40,122 nucleotides of DNA from Rhodospirillales bacterium. Lineage in GTDB: Bacteria; Pseudomonadota; Alphaproteobacteria; Acetobacterales; Acetobacteraceae. Position 1 is the first letter of the stretch, and each line of letters begins with the position of its first letter. The translations under genes and the position numbers were made by a program. The notes beneath the pieces were generated by a model. That model was not told where the DNA came from. It did not search any database and saw only the letters and a list, made by a program, of their open reading frames with translations. The stretch spans positions 1 through 40,122 of the forward strand of contig JAGWSV010000170.1 in assembly GCA_028869315.1 (NCBI GenBank), in the 5' to 3' direction. Positions 35,664 through 40,122 of this stretch are shown here, piece by piece.

Positions 35664-36317
35664 ATGATCGAAACGAACTATCCCGAGTCCGCGACGAGCT
35701 ATACCGCGCGCGAAGTCGTCGGGGTGCTGCCCAGTCCGGACGCGCTGCAGGCCGGCGTCGACGAACTCCTGATCGCTGGCTTCGATCGGTCCGCGATATC
35801 GGTGCTCGCATCCGACGCTGCGGCGCGGCGGCGCCTGAAGGATCTCTACGGCACGGTGGAGGCAGCCGCCGATGACGACGGCGCGCCGCATGCGGCGTTC
35901 GTCTCGGACGCATCGAAAGCCGAGGGCAAGGCGGCGGCGGTTGCGGTTCCGTTCTACCTCGGGAGCGTCGCCGGCGCCGCAGCGGTGGTGGCATCGGGCG
36001 GCGTCCTCGCCGCGGCGATCGGGGCCGCGGTGGCGAGCGGCGCGGCGGGCGCCGGGCTCGGGGCCTTGCTCGCGAATGCGCTGTCGAAGCGCCATGCCGA
36101 CTCCGTGGCGGACCAGCTTGCGCGCGGCGGCCTGGTGCTCTGGGTCGGCGTGCCGGACCAGGCGGCAGAAGACCGCGCCTGCGCGGTGCTGCAGCGTCTC
36201 GGCGCGACCCAGGTGCATGTGAACGCCGTCGCGCATCGCTGGGGCGCCGAGGACCGGCCGCTGGGCGATGTCCAGCCGGACCCGTTCCTGGTCCGCTCGC
36301 CGGCCAAGCAGCCCTGA
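35664..36317 (+). CDS. General-stress-type (YflT/GSP17M-like) protein with Gly-zipper
   Basis: A 217-aa product. The N-terminal ~50 residues (AREVVGVLPSPDALQAGVDELLIAGFDRSAISVLAS) match the general-stress 17M/YflT-type domain, an alpha-beta fold. The middle (FYLGSVAGAAAVVASGGVLAAAIGAAVASGAAGAGLGALLANALS, about 92-140) is a Gly/Ala zipper able to insert in or coat membranes. The C-terminal part (LARGGLVLWVGVPDQAAEDRACAVLQRLGATQVHVNAVAHRW) looks like a second copy of the N-terminal fold. The start is the ATG at 35664 (ATAATGATCG), with only a weak GAGAG ribosome binding site; an upstream alternative at 35643 lies in the palindrome. Exact function unknown. It converges on glcF with a 16-bp gap. 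Confidence 0.75.
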   Translation: MIETNYPESATSYTAREVVGVLPSPDALQAGVDELLIAGFDRSAISVLASDAAARRRLKDLYGTVEAAADDDGAPHAAFVSDASKAEGKAAAVAVPFYLGSVAGAAAVVASGGVLAAAIGAAVASGAAGAGLGALLANALSKRHADSVADQLARGGLVLWVGVPDQAAEDRACAVLQRLGATQVHVNAVAHRWGAEDRPLGDVQPDPFLVRSPAKQP

Positions 36318-36333
36318 GGGCGGAACTGGCCGG

Positions 36334-37635
36334 TCAGTCCGTGGCGCGCGCGGGCTCCGGCCCGCCGGCCATCCAGTCCAGCAGTTCGATCGTGTGCACC
36401 ACCGGCAGCCCGCCGCCGGCCAACTGGGCGATGCAGCCGATATTGCCGGCCGCGATCAGGTCGGGGCTGGTGGCGCGCAGGGTGTCGAGCTTGCGTTCCC
36501 GCAGCCGGCCGGCAATCTCCGGCTGCATCAGGTTGTAGGTGCCGGCGGAGCCGCAACAAAGATGTGCGTCGGCCGGCTCGACCACGGTGAACCCGGCCTT
36601 GGCCAGCAGCGCTTTCGGTTCGATGGTGACCTGCTGGCCGTGCTGCAGGCTGCAGGCGGAATGATACGCCACGGTGAGGCCCGGCGGCTCCCGCGTCGGC
36701 GCGTAACCGATACGGGTCAGGAACTCGCTGATGTCCACCGCCAGCGCAGAGACCTGTTCCGCGCGGGCGCGCAACGGCTCCGGCGCGGTGCGGAACATGA
36801 ACCCGTAATCCTTCACCGTGGTGCCGCAGCCCGAGGCGTTGATGACGATCGCGTCCAGCCCGTCGCCGTCGATCTCGTGGCCCCAGGCCGCGATATTGGC
36901 CTCTGCGCTGGCGATTGCCGGATCGTGCTTGCCCATGTGATGCGTGAGCGCGCCGCAGCAACCGGCGCCCTCGGCCACCACCACCTCCACGCCCATGCGA
37001 GTGAGCAGCCGGATGGTGGCGTCGTTGATCCCCGGCGCCAGCACCTGCTGGGCACAGCCCGCGAGCAGCGCCACCCGGCCCTTGCGTGCCCCCTCCGCCG
37101 GATGGACGCCCGGCGGGGTGCCGCCTGACGGCAGCGTGTCCGGCGCCAGGGCCAGCATCGCCCGCAGCCGCTTTCCTAGCGGGTGCGACGCCGGCAGCAG
37201 CCAGGCGAACGCCCGCCCGGCCCCGGCCGCCGCCAGCGCGGCGCGGAACCGGCGCGGATACGGCAGCACGGAGGCCAGCACGGCGCGCAGCAGCCGGTCG
37301 TGCCAGGGCCGGCGATAGGTGTTTTCGATATAGGTCCGCGCGTGGTCGACGAGGTGCATGTAGTGCACGCCGGACGGGCAGGTAGTCATGCAGGACAGGC
37401 AGGAGAGGCAGCGGTCGATGTGCAGGACCACGTCCTCGCTGGCCGGTCGGCCGGATTCCAGCATGTCCTTGATCAGGTAGATGCGCCCCCGCGGGCTGTC
37501 CAGCTCGTCGCCCAGCAGCCGGAAGGTCGGGCAGGTCGCGGTGCAGAAGCCGCAATGCACGCAGGTCCGCAACACCTGGTTGGACGCGGCGATATCGGGG
37601 TCGCGCAGCTGCTCGGCGGTGAAATGGGTCTGCAT
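36334..37635 (-). CDS. glcF: Glycolate oxidase iron-sulfur subunit
   Basis: A 433-aa electron-transfer subunit of the membrane-associated glycolate dehydrogenase GlcDEF, which oxidises glycolate to glyoxylate. Two 4Fe-4S motifs lie near the N terminus (CVHCGFCTATCP, about residues 25-36; CLSCLSCMTTCP, about 76-87). Two CCG domains follow (GCCGALTHHMGKHD near 223; CCGSAGTYNLMQPEIAG near 360), as in heterodisulfide-reductase-like proteins. It is last of the operon, starting 3 bp after the small membrane-protein gene. Confidence 0.95.
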   Translation of the reverse strand: MQTHFTAEQLRDPDIAASNQVLRTCVHCGFCTATCPTFRLLGDELDSPRGRIYLIKDMLESGRPASEDVVLHIDRCLSCLSCMTTCPSGVHYMHLVDHARTYIENTYRRPWHDRLLRAVLASVLPYPRRFRAALAAAGAGRAFAWLLPASHPLGKRLRAMLALAPDTLPSGGTPPGVHPAEGARKGRVALLAGCAQQVLAPGINDATIRLLTRMGVEVVVAEGAGCCGALTHHMGKHDPAIASAEANIAAWGHEIDGDGLDAIVINASGCGTTVKDYGFMFRTAPEPLRARAEQVSALAVDISEFLTRIGYAPTREPPGLTVAYHSACSLQHGQQVTIEPKALLAKAGFTVVEPADAHLCCGSAGTYNLMQPEIAGRLRERKLDTLRATSPDLIAAGNIGCIAQLAGGGLPVVHTIELLDWMAGGPEPARATD

Positions 37636-37638
37636 GGC

Positions 37639-37908
37639 TCAGCCCTGCGTCATCTGGCGGCGCAACAGCAGCAGCGCGACGATCAGCCAGACCATCGCCA
37701 GCGGGAAGCAGACCCGCGACACCATCGGGTAGCTGCCGGCGAAGATGATCTGCGTGAACATCAGCAGGATCGCCCCGGTCATCATCAGGAAGCGAATATC
37801 GAGCAGGTGGTTCGCCGGGTTGCTGCGCCAGTGCAGGAAGGCGAGCACGGCGAACGCGACCAGCAGCGGCGGAACCACGAGATAGGTGGGAAAGACGACG
37901 GTGCTCAC
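37639..37908 (-). CDS. Small three-helix membrane protein inside glc operon
   Basis: An 89-aa product with three hydrophobic segments: YLVVPPLLVAFAVLAFLHW (about 9-27), FLMMTGAILLMFTQIIFAG (about 41-59) and VCFPLAMVWLIVALLLLRR (about 67-85). It has few charged residues and no recognised domain. It lies between glcE (10 bp gap) and glcF (3 bp gap) on the same strand, so translation must be coupled; codon use is like its neighbours. It could anchor the soluble GlcDEF complex to the membrane or hand electrons toward quinone, but it shows no heme or quinone motif. I do not recall this gene in the standard E. coli operon. Confidence 0.8.
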   Translation of the reverse strand: MSTVVFPTYLVVPPLLVAFAVLAFLHWRSNPANHLLDIRFLMMTGAILLMFTQIIFAGSYPMVSRVCFPLAMVWLIVALLLLRRQMTQG

Positions 37909-37918
37909 GTGCGGCCCC

Positions 37919-39115
37919 TCACAGCCCGGCGTACAGGCGGCCGGGGTTGAGGATACCGCGCGGGTCGAACGCCGCCTTCACCTGCCTCGTGATGCGCGCC
38001 AGCGCCGCCGGCTCCGGCGGCACCACCGCCACCGCGGCGCGCAGCGGCTCCGGGCCGCGCAGCAGGGTCCAGGTTCCGCCCCGTGCCGTGGCGGCGTCGC
38101 AAACCGCCTGGTGCACCGCCTCGCTCGCCGGGCCGGCCAGCCAGGCGAGCCCGCCGCCCCAGTCGAGGAACCCGCTCACGCCGGCTGTCCGCGCGGCCTC
38201 CAGCACCGCCGGGCCGGCGGAGGGGCGCACGGAAACCCGCCACACCGTGTCCTCCGGTGCCGCCGGCAGCGGCGTCGCGTCGCGCACCGCGCGCCACAGC
38301 GTGCGGGAGGCGGCTTCGTCGAGCGTGTCGGCAGCGCCGAACCCGGCCAGGTCGGCGCGCAGCCGCGCGATGCGATAGGTCACCGAGGACGCGAAATCCT
38401 CGATCCGGGCGATTGCGACGGCGCCCGGGAAGCCCGCTCGCGCGGCCGCGGCCGGCGGCAGGTACGCCGCGCCGGAGACGCCGTAGGGCGAGCCGAGCGC
38501 GGCGGAAAGCGCCGCCACGCCGGCTTTCGCGTCCAGCCCGGACACCACCACCGTGCCCACGGACTCGGGCGCCGGCAGGACCTTCAGGGTGATCTCGGTC
38601 ATGACGGCAAGAGTGCCGTGGCTGCCGGTCAGCAGCTTGCACAGGTCGAGCCCGGTGACGTTCTTCAGCACACGCCCGCCGGAGCGGATGATCTCGCCGC
38701 TGCCGTTCACCGCCCGCACGCCCAGCACGTGGTCCCGCATCGCGCCCCAGACGACCCGGCGCGGCCCGGACAGGTTGGCAGCCACGATCCCGCCCAGGGT
38801 GGACGGCTGGGTGGCGCCGAACAGCGCCGAAACGTCGGGCGGCTCGGCGATCAGGTGCTGGCCCTGCGCGGCGAGCGCCGACTCGATCTCCGGCAGGGGC
38901 GTGCCGGCGCGGGCGCGCAGCACGAGTTCCTTCGGCGAATAGAGGGTGATGCCGCGCAGCCCGGCGGTGGACAGCGCGCGCGCCGCCTGCACGGGGCGCA
39001 GCATCGCCGCCTTGGTGGCGTTGCCCTGGATCGCCAGCGGCTCACCGGCCGCGGCGGCGGCGGCCACCGCCGCGGCGAGCGCGGTCTCCTCGGTCGGAGC
39101 GGTAAGGGACGTCAT
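37919..39115 (-). CDS. glcE: Glycolate oxidase FAD-binding subunit
   Basis: A 398-aa FAD-binding type 4 (PCMH/VAO fold) subunit, smaller partner of GlcD. The family fold is seen in GEPLAIQGNATKAAMLRP at the N terminus, STAGLRGITLYSPKELVLRARAGT, and QPSTLGGIVAANLSGPRRVVWGAMRDHVLGVRAVNG (FAD contact region). The C terminus ends FDPRGILNPGRLYAGL, as usual. The ATG at 39113-39115 overlaps the glcD TGA (4-bp ATGA overlap). Together with GlcD and GlcF it oxidises glycolate, feeding electrons to the respiratory chain. Confidence 0.94.
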   Translation of the reverse strand: MTSLTAPTEETALAAAVAAAAAAGEPLAIQGNATKAAMLRPVQAARALSTAGLRGITLYSPKELVLRARAGTPLPEIESALAAQGQHLIAEPPDVSALFGATQPSTLGGIVAANLSGPRRVVWGAMRDHVLGVRAVNGSGEIIRSGGRVLKNVTGLDLCKLLTGSHGTLAVMTEITLKVLPAPESVGTVVVSGLDAKAGVAALSAALGSPYGVSGAAYLPPAAAARAGFPGAVAIARIEDFASSVTYRIARLRADLAGFGAADTLDEAASRTLWRAVRDATPLPAAPEDTVWRVSVRPSAGPAVLEAARTAGVSGFLDWGGGLAWLAGPASEAVHQAVCDAATARGGTWTLLRGPEPLRAAVAVVPPEPAALARITRQVKAAFDPRGILNPGRLYAGL

Positions 39116-40122
39116 GTCGCGAGGGGGAAGACTTTGTGCGGATTGAGCAACCAGCCGGGGTCGAACGCGGCCTTGATCCGCCGCTGCTGGTCAAGCTCCG
39201 TCGCGGTGAACTGCGAGGGCATGAGGTCGCGCTTCTCCACTCCCACGCCATGCTCGCCGGTGAGGCAGCCGTCCACCTCGACGCAGAGCTTCAGGATGTC
39301 GGCGCCGAACGCCTCCGCCTTGTGGAAGCTGGCCGGATCGTTGGCGTCGAACATGATGAGCGGGTGGAGGTTGCCGTCGCCGGCGTGGAAGATATTGGCG
39401 ACCTGCAGGCCGTACGCCTCCGACATTTCGCCGATGCGGCGCAGCACGTCGGGCAGGCGGGAGGTGGGGATGGTGCCGTCCATGCAGAGATAGTCGGGGC
39501 TGATCCGCCCGACGGCGCCGAACGCGCCCTTGCGGCCCTTCCAGATCGCCGCCGACTCGGCGGCCGATTGCGACACTTTCAGGCTGATCGGATCGTGGCG
39601 TTCGCAGATGGCGCGGATGCGTCCCAGCAGGTCGTCCTGCTCCGCGGTGCTGCCTTCCACTTCGATGATCAGCATCGCCTCCGCGTCGAGCGGGTAGCCG
39701 GCATGGGCGAAGGCCTCGCAGGCGTGGATCGCCGGGCGGTCCATGAATTCCAGCGCCACGGGGATGATGCCGGAGCCGATGATGGCATCGACGCAGGCGC
39801 CGGCGATCTCGTTCGACTTGAACGCCGCCAGCATGGCGCGCGCGCCTTCCGGCCCGCGCAGGATGCGCACCGTCACCTCGGTGACGATGCCGAGCTGGCC
39901 CTCGCTGCCGGTCAAGAGGCCGAGCCAGTCGTAGCCCGCGGCATCGAGATGCGCGCCGCCGATGTCGAGGATCTCGCCCTCGATCGTGACCAGCTTCAGG
40001 CCGAGCAGGTTGTTGGCGGTGACGCCGTATTTCAGGCAGTGCGCGCCGCCCGAGTTCATGTTGACGTTGCCGCCGATCATGCAGGCGAGCTGGGAGGAGG
40101 GATCGGGCGCGTAGAAGAACCC
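39112..40122 (-). CDS. glcD: Glycolate oxidase catalytic subunit GlcD (3' part, cut by window edge)
   Basis: About the last 336 codons of the FAD-dependent catalytic subunit. The edge falls in the FAD-binding region, right at FYAPDPSSQLACMIGGNVNMNSGGAHCLKYG; the sequence continues upstream beyond the window, so the ATG at 40080 is internal. The C-terminal FAD-linked oxidase domain follows, with HAGDGNLHPLIMFD (metal or substrate His), LTGEHGVGVEKRDL and the end FDPGWLLNPHKVFPLAT. glcD is first of the glc genes in the window; its promoter is not included. Confidence 0.95.
   Translation of the reverse strand, partial: GFFYAPDPSSQLACMIGGNVNMNSGGAHCLKYGVTANNLLGLKLVTIEGEILDIGGAHLDAAGYDWLGLLTGSEGQLGIVTEVTVRILRGPEGARAMLAAFKSNEIAGACVDAIIGSGIIPVALEFMDRPAIHACEAFAHAGYPLDAEAMLIIEVEGSTAEQDDLLGRIRAICERHDPISLKVSQSAAESAAIWKGRKGAFGAVGRISPDYLCMDGTIPTSRLPDVLRRIGEMSEAYGLQVANIFHAGDGNLHPLIMFDANDPASFHKAEAFGADILKLCVEVDGCLTGEHGVGVEKRDLMPSQFTATELDQQRRIKAAFDPGWLLNPHKVFPLAT

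Overview
The window is very GC-rich, densely coding chromosomal DNA with no transposase, integrase, phage or CRISPR gene, and it reads like an alphaproteobacterium. The best pointers are the serC-serA operon with a serC-type leader, glcD-glcE-glcF, FixK/FNR-type boxes (TTGAT-N4-ATCAA) and the long MnmE at the left edge. An Acetobacteraceae/Rhodospirillales affiliation is an inference from protein flavour and composition; no marker here proves it.

Layout. 1-3.15 kb: the 5' part of mnmE (runs off the left edge), a Pro/Arg-rich hypothetical gene, and a decayed GxxExxY nuclease-fold gene next to decamer arrays in inverted orientation and an AT-richer scar. 3.15-9.5 kb: single-gene units (SDR protein without the catalytic Tyr, CNNM/HlyC-CorC-type membrane protein, aldose-1-epimerase, a 55-aa membrane peptide, LLM-class flavin oxidoreductase, FHA-domain protein). 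9.5-13.3 kb: a 650-bp non-coding stretch with three tandem 39-bp hairpin units, then a large hybrid histidine kinase and a clear intrinsic terminator. 13.3-16.3 kb: serC-serA for serine synthesis with a recognisable promoter and leader. 16.5-19.6 kb: M20 peptidase, 2OG-Fe(II) oxygenase behind a perfect FNR/FixK box, and a hotdog-fold dehydratase-like protein.

19.7-28.9 kb: a complete tripartite efflux operon in the order outer-membrane factor, membrane fusion protein, RND pump 1, RND pump 2 (MdtABC/MuxABC type), diverging from a small cupin gene. 29.5-32.8 kb: a surface-glycan-like cluster (FkbM methyltransferase, GT2 glycosyltransferase, PIG-L deacetylase) preceded by a frameshifted copy of the GT2 5' end. 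33.3-36.3 kb: a likely oxygen-regulated pair (CBS-BON protein and acetate kinase, behind a second FNR/FixK-like box), then a general-stress-type Gly-zipper protein. 36.3-40.1 kb: glycolate oxidase operon glcD-glcE-(small three-helix membrane protein)-glcF, with glcD cut by the right edge.

I see no obvious new defence or mobile system. The items most worth a second look are the unnamed membrane protein inside the glc operon, the degenerate GxxExxY locus with inverted repeats, the 39-bp hairpin array before a hybrid kinase whose HPt and first receiver look inactive, the two FNR/FixK boxes, and the Met-rich in-frame repeat in the membrane fusion protein.
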